35,268 nt of DNA, from positions 1 through 35,268 of the forward strand of contig JANYAY010000178.1 in the NCBI GenBank assembly GCA_025361065.1, in the 5' to 3' direction. The notes under the pieces were generated by a model, which worked only from the letters and a program-made list of their open reading frames with translations, had not been told where the DNA came from and searched no databases. Of this stretch, positions 8,630 through 16,474 are shown piece by piece. Made by a program: the position numbers and the translations under genes. Within the stretch, counting starts at the first letter, position 1, and every line of letters starts with the position of its first letter. This DNA is from Deltaproteobacteria bacterium (lineage in GTDB: Bacteria > Desulfobacterota > Syntrophia > Syntrophales > Smithellaceae).

Positions 8630-8902
8630 CTATTTTACTTTGTCGGACAGAGCCTTACCAGCTTTGAATTTTACTACTTTTTTCGCGGGAATCTTGATTG
8701 CTTTACCAGTCTGAGGATTCCGGCCTTCTCTTGCTTTTCTTTTTACTACGGAGAATGTACCAAATCCCACGAGGCCAAGCTTTCCACTCTTTTTGAGCTC
8801 TTTGGTAACTGCCATAACGTAGGCATCCAATGCCAGTGCACCTGCTGCTTTGGTTATACCTGCTTCATTTGCCATAAAACCGATTAATTCCGCTTTTGTC
8901 AT
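8630..8902 (-). CDS. hup: HU family DNA-binding protein
   Basis: A 90-residue HU-type nucleoid protein. It starts MTKAELIGFMANEAGITKAA and carries the signature GFGTFSVVKRKAREGRNPQTG, then the C-terminal IPAKKVVKFKAGKALSDKV typical of HU. It is clearly a different paralogue from the HU/IHF gene at 5051-5332. An AAAGGGGGG ribosome binding site lies upstream, and a long hairpin follows the stop. Confidence 0.93.
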   Translation of the reverse strand: MTKAELIGFMANEAGITKAAGALALDAYVMAVTKELKKSGKLGLVGFGTFSVVKRKAREGRNPQTGKAIKIPAKKVVKFKAGKALSDKVK

Positions 8903-9203
8903 TCTTTAAAACCCCCCTTTCATAAAAATAAGCTTTTGATTTTATAATCAACCGCTTTCCGCGGCCACTACTCAAATCCGGCATCAAGCTCTTAAATCCG
9001 CTTCTTATCACAACCAACAAGGGCAATATCTACACAAATTTATATTTTCTTAACCTGGCTCAATCCCGCTTGGTTCCTGGACTGGAAAGGTTTGTTTTGC
9101 TTCAAACTGGCGCTACGCCTAACATAAAATAATTTAACAATCAAGAAAAAAGTTGTTTTTACTGAACAATTTTAGTCTTCAAAAGGATCCGAAGCTGCCG
9201 TAT
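8903..9203. other. Non-coding gap between HU and yeiH, with FNR-like palindrome
   Basis: No gene is seen in these 301 bases. TTGATTTTATAATCAA at 8936-8951 has TTGATT/AATCAA arms, resembling a CRP/FNR-type site but with six instead of four bases between the TTGAT and ATCAA cores. It lies 34-49 bases upstream of HU and could be part of its promoter. Nothing else stands out. Confidence 0.4.
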
Positions 9204-10307
9204 TTATCCCATCCCAAAGAACATAATCAGGCTCAAGCTGGCGATCGACAGCACAGCTGAAATGCACAGGCCTAAAGCGAAAGGCTTGAGGCCAATTCTC
9301 AGTACAACCTGAAGCTCCGTACCCAAACCGACGCCGGCAAGAGCGGTGAGAATTGCGAACTTTGCTATCTCATCGAAAGCCTTAAGTATTGACGCAGCCA
9401 TAGGCAATGTGCCGGGTCGATTGATGTCCTGCGGCAGGATACCGGCGCTGATGCCCAAAGTACGTATGAGCGACATGGTCAGAAAGCCAATGACGAACCA
9501 GGGGATCAGAATTCCTTCGCGCGGAACACTCGACGGCAATAAGTCATCGCCTACCGTCTTCTTGTTCATGAGCAGTCCGATCAAGATGATGAGAGGCGCC
9601 ATGATGGTATTACGCGTGAGCTTCACAATTGTGGCAACATTCAATGCGATTTGGCTATGGGCGGCGCCTACGGCCACAACCTGCGATGTATCATTGACAG
9701 CGGTGCCGGCCCATAGACCGAATGCGGTATTGCTGAGTCCCAGAATCTGCCCGATAATCGGGTAGGTGATGACTGCAATCAGGCCAAAGAGCGTGATGAC
9801 AGCAATCGCAAAGCTGACTTCCTCCTCTTTTGCCCCGATGGCGGGAGCAGTTGCTACGATGGCGGTATTGCCGCAGATCGAGGTTCCGACTCCGATAAGC
9901 GCCGTGAGGCGGGGAGGAATTTTAAACAGGCGGCCGATAATGTAGGCTGTGGAAAGCGCGACAGCAATACATGTAAAAACAAGCAGCATGGCCGCTCCGC
10001 CGGTGGCCACAACATCCTGCAGACTCAAGCGCAAACCCAGCAGAATAATTCCCAGACGCAATACATGTTCCAGTGCGAATTTGATTCCCGCTTCACAGCT
10101 CGCGGAAACACTGAAAGCGTTACGGATTAAAAGACCGAGCAAAACAGCTATTAAGACATCACTGATCGCCTTATTAAACATCGGCCCCGGAATTATTTGA
10201 TGCAAAAGCCTGGCGACAAGGGCAACACCGATTGCCAAAAGCAGGCCTTTCAATATGGGACCCGATCCTCCGGTGATCTTTTCCCCTTTGCTGATTAACA
10301 AACTCAT
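9204..10307 (-). CDS. yeiH: YeiH/UPF0324 family putative sulfate (sulfite) exporter, short form
   Basis: A 367-residue membrane protein of the putative sulfate exporter family (UPF0324, YeiH) with about ten hydrophobic segments. The family motif GVGTSICGNTAIVATAP and the later AGTAVNDTSQVVAVGAAH are present. Members are often found beside sulfonate-degradation genes, where they are proposed to export sulfite or sulfate; transport has not been firmly shown for most. Start ATG with GGGAGA upstream. It is divergent from a second, longer family member at 10849. A 40-base sequence 81-120 bases upstream of its start recurs before the yeiE-like gene, implying shared control. Confidence 0.85.
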   Translation of the reverse strand: MSLLISKGEKITGGSGPILKGLLLAIGVALVARLLHQIIPGPMFNKAISDVLIAVLLGLLIRNAFSVSASCEAGIKFALEHVLRLGIILLGLRLSLQDVVATGGAAMLLVFTCIAVALSTAYIIGRLFKIPPRLTALIGVGTSICGNTAIVATAPAIGAKEEEVSFAIAVITLFGLIAVITYPIIGQILGLSNTAFGLWAGTAVNDTSQVVAVGAAHSQIALNVATIVKLTRNTIMAPLIILIGLLMNKKTVGDDLLPSSVPREGILIPWFVIGFLTMSLIRTLGISAGILPQDINRPGTLPMAASILKAFDEIAKFAILTALAGVGLGTELQVVLRIGLKPFALGLCISAVLSIASLSLIMFFGMG

Positions 10308-10387
10308 GATTTCTATCTCCCAGTGATATAAAAAGTGCTGTTTATGCTGCTACCCCGGCAGGGACTCGTTTTTCCGGCTTTTATTTC

Positions 10388-10427
10388 TTGCACTATATAT
10401 GCTTTTAATGATAAATAATAATTCATT
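10388..10427 (+). promoter_or_regulatory. Shared 40-base operator-like site, copy 1 (upstream of yeiH)
   Basis: This stretch matches the reverse complement of 13621-13660 at 37 of 40 bases. It includes TGCACTATATATGC and an AATGA-N11-TCATT inverted repeat, which fits the T-N11-A style of LysR-family sites. One copy lies before yeiH and the other before the yeiE-like gene. The match is directly seen; LysR binding is inferred. Confidence 0.65.
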
Positions 10428-10752
10428 ATTTTTACAATAACCATCAGCATAATTAATGGCGGCATACCTCGAGGGACATACAACAGTTTGATCTTTGTTA
10501 CCCTGATGCCGGATGCCTCTGCATAAAACCTGAATTCTTCAGGTGAATCATAAATCAAGTACGTGCCCGTTTCCACCTATACAGATATGCTAACTGAATA
10601 TCCCTAGGGGGAGCTCCATGACCTTTCTTGAGACTTCGCTATTCAGCTGGAAAATCAATTCTGCTCCTGCGAAAAATTATTTTTCTGTGTCCCTTCCTGA
10701 TCCCTGCAATATCATGATAAATGTTTTTAAAATCATAAAAAGATTATATTTT

Positions 10753-10767
10753 AAGGACATAGTCCTT
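10753..10767. promoter_or_regulatory. Palindrome upstream of the long YeiH-type gene
   Basis: AAGGACATAGTCCTT is a perfect 6-3-6 inverted repeat, 82-96 bases before the start codon. Its GACATAGTCC core also occurs in the dsrA promoter at 13842-13851. It could be an operator or a short hairpin. Confidence 0.4.
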
Positions 10768-10848
10768 TTCATTATCTATCAAAAAAGGGGGTGAAATTTT
10801 TACTGATAATTTTTCATGATTTCAAAATCAATAAAAATGGAGGTCTTT

Positions 10849-12294
10849 ATGAGCAGCAAGCATAATCTTTTCAAGACCGAGGACTGGTGGTCCGTTTGGC
10901 TGGGTTTCTTTATTTTCATACTATCGCTGGGATCTCTTTTGGGTCTTGATCTCTTAGGATGGGCCGTAACACCTAAAGTGTGGATGAATATTACAAAATC
11001 CCTAGCCCCCGCATCCAAGGCCTACGCGGGACTCAATCCGCTGGCATCAATCATTTTAACTTTCCTTGCCGTTATGGGAATACTCATTATTGGGGCAAAA
11101 GCCCTTGGTTATAACTTAAAGAAATTTATCTATGGTTTTACAATTATTTTCTGGTTAACATATCTGTGCACTATCCTTGGACATTATGCCGTAATTGCCG
11201 CCCAAACACCCGGCGAACTGAAAAGTTTCAAACTCGACTGGTCGTTGAAGCTGACTGGTGAGGCCGGATTGATTCTCGCCCTGCTTGTCGGCCTCTTTAT
11301 CGGCAACTTTATGCCGAAATTTGCGGAATCTCTAAAAGAGGCGGCCAGGCCGGAATGGTTTATCAAAACAGCCATAGTAATAATGGGAGTAGGGCTCGGA
11401 GTGAAATCTGCCGAGCAGCTGGGTCTGGCCACATCGATGATGTTCCGGGGGCTTTGCGCCATCGTGGAAGCCTACCTGATCTATTGGGCTGTTGTCTATT
11501 TAATCGCTAGAAAATATTTCAAGTTCAGCCGTGAATGGTCCGCGCCGCTTGCTTCCGGCATATCCATCTGCGGCGTCTCCGCAGCCATTGCGACCGGCGG
11601 AGCCATCCGCGCCCGTCCGATAGTTCCTATCATGGTTTCCTCTCTTGTTGTAATTTTTGCAGTAGTTGAACTTATAATACTTCCCTTTGTGGCAGCAGAG
11701 TTTCTTCAAAACCAGCCCCTTGTTGCCGGCGCCTGGATGGGTCTTGCCGTTAAAACTGACGGAGCGGCTGTGGCCAGCGGCCAGATAGTGGAATCTCTTA
11801 TATACGCAAAGAATGCTGCCCAGGGCATAAATTATCAACCGGGATGGGTTGTAGGCACAGCCACGACAGTTAAAATATTTATCGATATCTTCATCGGAAT
11901 ATGGGCGTTCATACTTGCCGTAATCTGGACCACGAAGATCAATCCTAAAAAGGGTGAGAAAGCACAGGCCGGAGAAATATGGGATCGTTTCCCCAAATTC
12001 GTCATCGGCTATTTCGTAACTTTTCTAGTCATGCTCGCAATCGGGCTTAACTGGCCGGAAGTTAAGTCAAAAATATCACTCTCCAGTTCCGAAACCGACG
12101 TCTTTCGGAAACTCTTTTTCGCCATGACTTTCTTCTCCATCGGAATGGCTTCGAACTTCAAGAAACTCTGGGAAGAGGGCATTGGAAAACTGATGCTGGT
12201 TTATGTCATATCCTTATTCGGTTTCATCATTTGGATAGGACTGATAATCTCATGGATATTCTTCAATGGTGTATTGCCGCCGCTTATTAAATAA
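10849..12294 (+). CDS. YeiH/UPF0324-related putative sulfate exporter, long form
   Basis: A 481-residue polytopic membrane protein. Its middle part carries the same family motif as YeiH (SGISICGVSAAIATGGAIRA) and an AWMGLAVKTDGAAVASGQIV stretch aligned with the YeiH AVNDTSQ region. About 130 extra N-terminal residues add hydrophobic segments, making it longer than classic YeiH. Likely role: export of sulfite, sulfate or a related anion across the inner membrane; this is inferred from family and neighbours. I chose the ATG at 10849 because GGAGG lies six bases upstream; in-frame ATGs at 10816 and 10837 are less likely. A 52-residue membrane protein follows after 23 bases with its own ribosome binding site. 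Confidence 0.82.
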   Translation: MSSKHNLFKTEDWWSVWLGFFIFILSLGSLLGLDLLGWAVTPKVWMNITKSLAPASKAYAGLNPLASIILTFLAVMGILIIGAKALGYNLKKFIYGFTIIFWLTYLCTILGHYAVIAAQTPGELKSFKLDWSLKLTGEAGLILALLVGLFIGNFMPKFAESLKEAARPEWFIKTAIVIMGVGLGVKSAEQLGLATSMMFRGLCAIVEAYLIYWAVVYLIARKYFKFSREWSAPLASGISICGVSAAIATGGAIRARPIVPIMVSSLVVIFAVVELIILPFVAAEFLQNQPLVAGAWMGLAVKTDGAAVASGQIVESLIYAKNAAQGINYQPGWVVGTATTVKIFIDIFIGIWAFILAVIWTTKINPKKGEKAQAGEIWDRFPKFVIGYFVTFLVMLAIGLNWPEVKSKISLSSSETDVFRKLFFAMTFFSIGMASNFKKLWEEGIGKLMLVYVISLFGFIIWIGLIISWIFFNGVLPPLIK

Positions 12295-12317
12295 TTCATT
12301 ATTAAAGGAGTTCTCTA

Positions 12318-12476
12318 ATGGCTGATGTTAAAATTAAAGATGAAATAGAAAAAATGGAATATGAACCGCTGCTGCCTATTGAAAAAAAATTGATAGCCTG
12401 GAGTCTTATCCTCGGAGTGGTTCTGTTAGTCGGGCTGGTATGGGTAAGTTATACATTTTTCCCCGCCGGTCATTAA
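12318..12476 (+). CDS. 52-residue single-span membrane protein, function unknown
   Basis: A short open frame reading MADVKIKDEIEKMEYEPLLP at its N-terminus, then a basic IEKK and one hydrophobic segment (residues about 25-45, ILGVVLLVGLVWVSY), ending FFPAGH. It has a proper ribosome binding site (AAAGGAG ending eight bases before ATG) and starts 23 bases after the long YeiH-type gene, so both are probably cotranscribed. The charged N-terminus followed by one membrane span suggests an accessory subunit or regulator of that transporter. I do not recognise the family. The start, spacing and membrane-like composition make it a credible gene. Confidence 0.7.
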   Translation: MADVKIKDEIEKMEYEPLLPIEKKLIAWSLILGVVLLVGLVWVSYTFFPAGH

Positions 12477-12482
12477 TGATTA

Positions 12483-12569
12483 TGGTTCCGGATTGGAACC
12501 GCAATACGGCAAACCGTTTATCGTCCTCGGCTAAGGAAGATGATTGCGAAATTTTGGAAGCAATCATCT
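12483..12569. terminator. Two hairpins after the small membrane protein, probable terminator
   Basis: GGTTCC-GGATT-GGAACC is followed by AGATGATTGC (12538-12547) pairing with GCAATCATCT (12560-12569). Both lie between the convergent transporter unit and the yeiE-like gene. Neither has a long T-run. Confidence 0.45.
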
Positions 12570-12693
12570 CCTTTCCGGGGAGATATCTAAGTTGCTGAAT
12601 CATACTTCATTATAATAGCGAGAGTAATACGGAAACTTTTCCGACAAAATTATTGCCGGCAACGCAATGTTTGACCATCAGTGCCTGAGCGCC

Positions 12694-13584
12694 CTATCTG
12701 TTTTCGTCCAGAATGGAAAGGAAAGCTTTCAGAAGTGCCGTGTTGTATTCACCGTTTCTGGTCAGGATGATCAGATTTCTGCGTAAATCAAGCGCGGTGT
12801 TTACTTCTATAAGCCACTCATGAGAGAGCTCTCTGGCTACTGCCATTCTGGAAAGACAACTTACTCCCAAGCCTGCTTCAACTGCTTTCTTGATTGCCTC
12901 CGTGTGCCCAAGCTCCATGGAAATGGTGAAGTTGATGTCTTTCTTCTGGAGCGCAGATTCAAATATCTCCCTGGTTCCGGATCCCTTTTCCCGCATGATC
13001 CATTGCGCCTGTTCCAGCATAGTCTTGGATACTTTTTTTTGCATCGTCCAGGGGTGGCCTTTCCCGACGATCACGACAAGTTCATCACTCCGCCAGGGTG
13101 CTGTGTGCAGCGAACCTGCATGGAGAGGTCCTTCGATAATTCCCAGGTCGAGTTCTCCGGATTCTACTGCCTGTTCGATCTGGCTGGTATTACCCACCTG
13201 AAGCAGGGACTTGGCTCGAGGATAATGCCGCGTAAACTCCGCAACCATGGCGGGCAGAAGATAGTTGCCAACCGTCGTACTTGCTCCTACTTTCAATACA
13301 CCTATCGGTTCTCCTACGGATTCGATTAGCAGATGCTCTATCGTACTGACTTGTCGCAACACGTCCTGCACTCGCGATAAAATCAGGCTCCCCCGGTCAT
13401 TGAGCAGCAAGCGTCTGCCACATCGTTCAAAAAGAGGCCCGTTGGCAAATTTCTCCAATTCTGCAATAGCCATACTGACTGCCGATTGGGTAATAAATAA
13501 CTCTTCACCAGCCTTCGTTACATGCTGGCTGGCGGCGACCTTTTCGAAGATTTCCAACTGCCTCAGGGTAATTTTCATGCGCAT
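12694..13584 (-). CDS. yeiE: LysR-family regulator, YeiE-like
   Basis: A 296-residue LysR-type regulator. The N-terminal winged helix reads ITLRQLEIFEKVAASQHVTK and QSAVSMAIAELE. The effector domain matches E. coli YeiE in several segments: ASTTVGNYLLPAMVAEF, WIMREKGSGTREIFE and MELGHTEAIKKAVEAGLGVS. In enterobacteria yeiE is the neighbour of yeiH, and YeiE has been reported to respond to sulfite; here too it sits with YeiH-type genes and beside dsrAB. It is divergent from dsrA, with 363 bases between. An internal ATG at 13578 is an alternative start, and no clear ribosome binding site is seen. Likely targets are the two transporter units, its own promoter and perhaps dsrA. Confidence 0.85.
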   Translation of the reverse strand: MRMKITLRQLEIFEKVAASQHVTKAGEELFITQSAVSMAIAELEKFANGPLFERCGRRLLLNDRGSLILSRVQDVLRQVSTIEHLLIESVGEPIGVLKVGASTTVGNYLLPAMVAEFTRHYPRAKSLLQVGNTSQIEQAVESGELDLGIIEGPLHAGSLHTAPWRSDELVVIVGKGHPWTMQKKVSKTMLEQAQWIMREKGSGTREIFESALQKKDINFTISMELGHTEAIKKAVEAGLGVSCLSRMAVARELSHEWLIEVNTALDLRRNLIILTRNGEYNTALLKAFLSILDENR

Positions 13585-13620
13585 CCAATCATAAATAGTA
13601 ATGATGCTATTTATAAATAT

Positions 13621-13660
13621 ATTGAATTTTTATTTATCATTAAATGCATATATAGTGCAA
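13621..13660 (-). promoter_or_regulatory. Shared 40-base operator-like site, copy 2 (upstream of yeiE)
   Basis: Read on the minus strand, this matches 10388-10427 with three mismatches. It lies 37-76 bases before the yeiE-like start, the position expected for LysR autoregulation. It carries GCATATATAGTGCA on the plus strand. Confidence 0.65.
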
Positions 13661-13729
13661 ACAAAAATTCTCAGTGCAGTCATTGCGTAAGAAGCAAGAA
13701 ACATGCGTAATATCGTCGGCAAAACAAAT

Positions 13730-13779
13730 GATTAGCGCACATACCACCGGATAAAATGGTTAAGGTAATAGCGCTAATC
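13730..13779. promoter_or_regulatory. Spaced inverted repeat GATTAGCGC ... GCGCTAATC
   Basis: Perfect 9-base arms at 13730-13738 and 13771-13779 are 41 bases apart start to start, about four helical turns. This could be a pair of operator half-sites bound on one DNA face upstream of dsrA, or a hairpin. Only the repeat itself is seen. Confidence 0.35.
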
Positions 13780-13839
13780 GGGAAAGTTTATCAGAAATAA
13801 GTTTGGTTTGTTTAAGTTATTGGTTATATTGAATCGCTC

Positions 13840-13868
13840 TTGACATAGTCCGTCAAAAGAGTTGTACT
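13840..13868 (+). promoter_or_regulatory. Putative dsrA promoter
   Basis: TTGACA (13840-13845), a 17-base spacer, then TGTACT (13863-13868) resembles a sigma-70 promoter about 80 bases before dsrA. The -35 box starts a TTGAC-N7-GTCAA inverted repeat, so a regulator could compete with polymerase here. Confidence 0.5.
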
Positions 13869-13947
13869 AAATAACATTGCGGTATTCTAAAATAATTTAC
13901 TCAAACGCTCCTAAACTATTATAATCGCCCGTAAAGGAGGTAAAATT

Positions 13948-15156
13948 ATGGAGAAATCAAAAACACCCCTGCTCGATCAATTGGAAGGGGGCAAATGGCC
14001 CAGCTTCGTAAAGGACATGAAGCAGGCCGCCGAAAAAAGTCCCATGGCGAAAGATCTCATTTCGCAACTGGAGCTCTCTTACAAGGAAAAGATCGGCCAC
14101 TGGAAGCACGGCGGCATAGTCGGTGTTAAGGGTTACGGCGGCGGCGTCATCGGACGCTATTCCGACCGTCCCGACCTGTTCCCTGCAGTTCAACATTTTC
14201 ACACAATGCGGGTTAATCACCCGACGGGATGGTTTTACACAACGAAGGCTCTGCGAAAACTATGCGATATCTGGGACAAGCACGGCAGCGGCCTTACCAA
14301 TATGCACGGTTCCACCGGAGATGCAATCCTTCTCGGCATGAAGACTGATCAACTGCAGCCCTGTTTTGATGACCTATCCGATTCGGGGTTTGACCTCGGA
14401 GGTTCCGGCTCCGCCCTTCGAACGCCCAGCGCCTGTGTCGGGCCGGGGAGATGCGAATGGGCCTGTATCGACAGCCTCGATATCTGCTACAATCTAACCA
14501 TGAATTACCAGGGCAAGATGCATCGGCCCATGTTCCCGTACAAGTTCAAGATAAAAGTATCAGCCTGTCCCAACGACTGCGTTGCCTCTATCGCCCGATC
14601 GGATTTCTCCATCATCGGCACCTGGAAAGGGGTTATCCGGATCGATCAGAAGGAAATAGACGCCTATGCCGCATCAGATCTCGACATCCAGAAGGAGGTT
14701 TGCGATCTGTGTCCGACAAAATGCATGGAGTGGGACGGCAAAACATTAAAGATACATGACGGGGACTGCAATCGCTGCATGCACTGCATCAACCTTATGC
14801 CCAAGGCGCTCCGTCCCGGCAAGGAAAAAGGCGCCACCATCCTCGTCGGCGGGAAGGCTCCTATTCTCGAGGGCGCCCTTCTTTCTTCCGTCATCGTTCC
14901 CTTCATGAAACTCGAACCGCCCTACACGGAATTAAAGGACCTTATTGACCGCATTCAGGACTGGTGGGACGAACATGGCAAGTCCCGGGAAAGATTAGGT
15001 GAACTGATCAAACGTCTGGGCATGAGAGTATTCCTGCGGGCCGTTGGCTTGCCCGCTGTTCCCCAGATGGTCAAGGCCCCGCGGTCTAATCCCTATGTGT
15101 TCTTCTGGCCCGAGGATATCAAAAAACCCGATGAAATCGCTAAGGAGGTTAAGTAA
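13948..15156 (+). CDS. dsrA: Dissimilatory sulfite reductase alpha subunit
   Basis: A 402-residue DsrA. With DsrB it forms the cytoplasmic enzyme that reduces sulfite with electrons from DsrD-stimulated turnover and loads sulfur on DsrC. The siroheme-associated 4Fe-4S ligands follow the family pattern C163-x5-C169 and C207-x3-C211 (CVGPGRC, CPNDC). A ferredoxin domain near 255-280 has CPTKC and CNRCMHC. Conserved stretches [20 protein letters not shown] and [13 protein letters not shown] are intact. It is about 35 residues shorter than well-known Desulfovibrio DsrA (437 residues), lacking part of the N-terminal segment (before residue 42) and a loop before the ferredoxin domain (around 240-250). 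AAGGAGG precedes the ATG. dsrB follows after one base, coupled by its own ribosome binding site. Confidence 0.97.
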   Translation: MEKSKTPLLDQLEGGKWPSFVKDMKQAAEKSPMAKDLISQLELSYKEKIGHWKHGGIVGVKGYGGGVIGRYSDRPDLFPAVQHFHTMRVNHPTGWFYTTKALRKLCDIWDKHGSGLTNMHGSTGDAILLGMKTDQLQPCFDDLSDSGFDLGGSGSALRTPSACVGPGRCEWACIDSLDICYNLTMNYQGKMHRPMFPYKFKIKVSACPNDCVASIARSDFSIIGTWKGVIRIDQKEIDAYAASDLDIQKEVCDLCPTKCMEWDGKTLKIHDGDCNRCMHCINLMPKALRPGKEKGATILVGGKAPILEGALLSSVIVPFMKLEPPYTELKDLIDRIQDWWDEHGKSRERLGELIKRLGMRVFLRAVGLPAVPQMVKAPRSNPYVFFWPEDIKKPDEIAKEVK

Positions 15157-15157
15157 A

Positions 15158-16219
15158 ATGGCAAAAACAGATATCGGTCCCCCTGATTATAAAACAATGC
15201 TGCCGCCCGTTATTCAAAGAAATTACGGGAAATGGCTGTACCATGAAATTCTCAAACCGGGCGTGCTCATGCATATAGGGGAATCCGGTGAGGCGCTTTA
15301 CACTGTGCGCGCCGCATCGCCCCGGCTGCTCTCTACGGATCATATACGCGAAATCTGCGATATTGCGGAAAAATACTGCGATGGCTATCTGCGCTTTACA
15401 AGTCGCAACAATATTGAGTTTCTTCTGGACGACAAGGACAAAGTCGAGCCGTTGATTGCGGAATTAGCCGTCCGCAGTTACCCTGTTGGCGGCACCGGGC
15501 ATTCCATATCCAATATCGTTCATACCCAGGGCTGGGTACACTGTCACACACCGGCCACTGATGCCTCCGGCCCGGTCAAGGCATTGATGGACGAGATTTA
15601 CGATTATTTCATCACCTCGACACTGCCTGCCCACGTCCGGATCGCCCTGGCCTGCTGCCTGAATATGTGCGGCGCAGTTCACTGCTCCGACATCGCCATT
15701 CTCGGCATTCATCGTACAGTGCCCAAGGTGGACAACAGCCGCGTACCGAATGTGTGCGAGATTCCTTCTACGGTGTCCTCCTGTCCGACAGGCGCCATCC
15801 GGGGTGACATGAAAAACAAGACGGTCACCGTCAACGATGAGAAGTGCATGTACTGCGGGAACTGCTACACCGTCTGCCCGGCAATGCCGATTGCGGACCC
15901 CGATAATGACGGGATATCTATCTGGGTTGGCGGAAAGGTTTCCAATGCCCGGAGCGCCCCCAAATTTTCCAAGCTGGCGATTCCGTTTCTGCCCAACAAT
16001 CCGCCGCGCTGGCCGGAAGTCGTTGATGCTGTTAAGAACATCATCGAGGTATATGCAAGCCATGCCAAAAAGCATGAGCGGATGGGTGAATGGATCGAAC
16101 GCGTCGGCTGGGAGAGGTTTTTCAGCCTGACCAAGATTCCCTTTACGGATATGCATATCGATGATTTCGATATGGCAACGGAGACGTTTAGGACATCAAC
16201 GCAATTTAAATGGGGGTGA
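15158..16219 (+). CDS. dsrB: Dissimilatory sulfite reductase beta subunit
   Basis: A 353-residue DsrB, the subunit carrying the catalytic siroheme in known enzymes. The cluster ligands fit the family spacing C129-x36-C166-C167-x3-C171 (ACCLNMCG). The ferredoxin domain has CPTGAI and [12 protein letters not shown]. Start is the ATG at 15158 because AAGGAGG lies 9-15 bases upstream, inside the end of dsrA; the open frame itself extends further upstream but out of the conserved region. The dsrD start follows the stop by two bases. Confidence 0.97.
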   Translation: MAKTDIGPPDYKTMLPPVIQRNYGKWLYHEILKPGVLMHIGESGEALYTVRAASPRLLSTDHIREICDIAEKYCDGYLRFTSRNNIEFLLDDKDKVEPLIAELAVRSYPVGGTGHSISNIVHTQGWVHCHTPATDASGPVKALMDEIYDYFITSTLPAHVRIALACCLNMCGAVHCSDIAILGIHRTVPKVDNSRVPNVCEIPSTVSSCPTGAIRGDMKNKTVTVNDEKCMYCGNCYTVCPAMPIADPDNDGISIWVGGKVSNARSAPKFSKLAIPFLPNNPPRWPEVVDAVKNIIEVYASHAKKHERMGEWIERVGWERFFSLTKIPFTDMHIDDFDMATETFRTSTQFKWG

Positions 16220-16221
16220 GC

Positions 16222-16446
16222 ATGAGCGACGACTTAAAGGCCCGGATTACCGCAGCATTCAAAGATAAATCCAAGGGCGACAAGAAAATGTTTTACATCC
16301 GGGATGTTGTTAAATGGTTTCCCGGCGATGATCGTCATGCCGTGCAGAATACCGTACAGGAACTCTTAAACGAGGATATTCTGAAGTACTGGTCGAGCGG
16401 CAGTTCAACTTACGTAATGCTGGCGGAATTCTTTCCGAAGGAGTAA
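16222..16446 (+). CDS. dsrD: DsrD, small winged-helix activator of sulfite reductase
   Basis: A 74-residue DsrD. The family-defining C-terminal LKYWSSGSSTYVML is present, preceded by a helix pair typical of its winged-helix fold. DsrD is found in organisms that use DsrAB in the reductive direction and has been shown to stimulate sulfite reduction by DsrAB. Its presence argues against a sulfur-oxidising role for this locus. I chose the ATG at 16222 because GGGGGTG lies just upstream; an in-frame ATG at 16210 inside dsrB is possible. Confidence 0.95.
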   Translation: MSDDLKARITAAFKDKSKGDKKMFYIRDVVKWFPGDDRHAVQNTVQELLNEDILKYWSSGSSTYVMLAEFFPKE

Positions 16447-16474
16447 CGGGCATGCGCAGGACAGGTGGCAGATT

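Larger units (their letters stand above)
10308..10848. other. 541-base divergent regulatory region between the two YeiH-type genes
   Basis: No convincing gene lies here. It holds the 40-base shared sequence (10388-10427), the palindrome AAGGAC-ATA-GTCCTT (10753-10767) and the AT-rich leader of the plus-strand transporter, with GGAGG at 10839-10843. An 87-codon minus-strand reading frame starting with GTG at 10576 contains the shared site within it and has no family resemblance, so I do not call it a gene. Confidence 0.55.
13585..13947. other. 363-base yeiE-dsrA divergent regulatory region
   Basis: No gene is seen. It contains the second shared 40-base site (13621-13660), a 9-base inverted repeat with 32-base spacing (13730-13738 and 13771-13779), a sigma-70-like promoter (13840-13868) overlapping a TTGAC-N7-GTCAA inverted repeat, and the dsrA ribosome binding site AAGGAGG. 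Confidence 0.6.

Noticed and set aside
10313-10576. 87-codon minus-strand frame upstream of yeiH
   Set aside because: It opens at GTG right after a stop, has no family resemblance, and the 40-base shared site lies inside it. It is better read as a regulatory region, though a small gene cannot be fully excluded.
13948-16446. Oxidative (sulfur-oxidising) type DsrAB
   Set aside because: DsrD is present directly after dsrB, and no dsrEFH or dsrL is seen.
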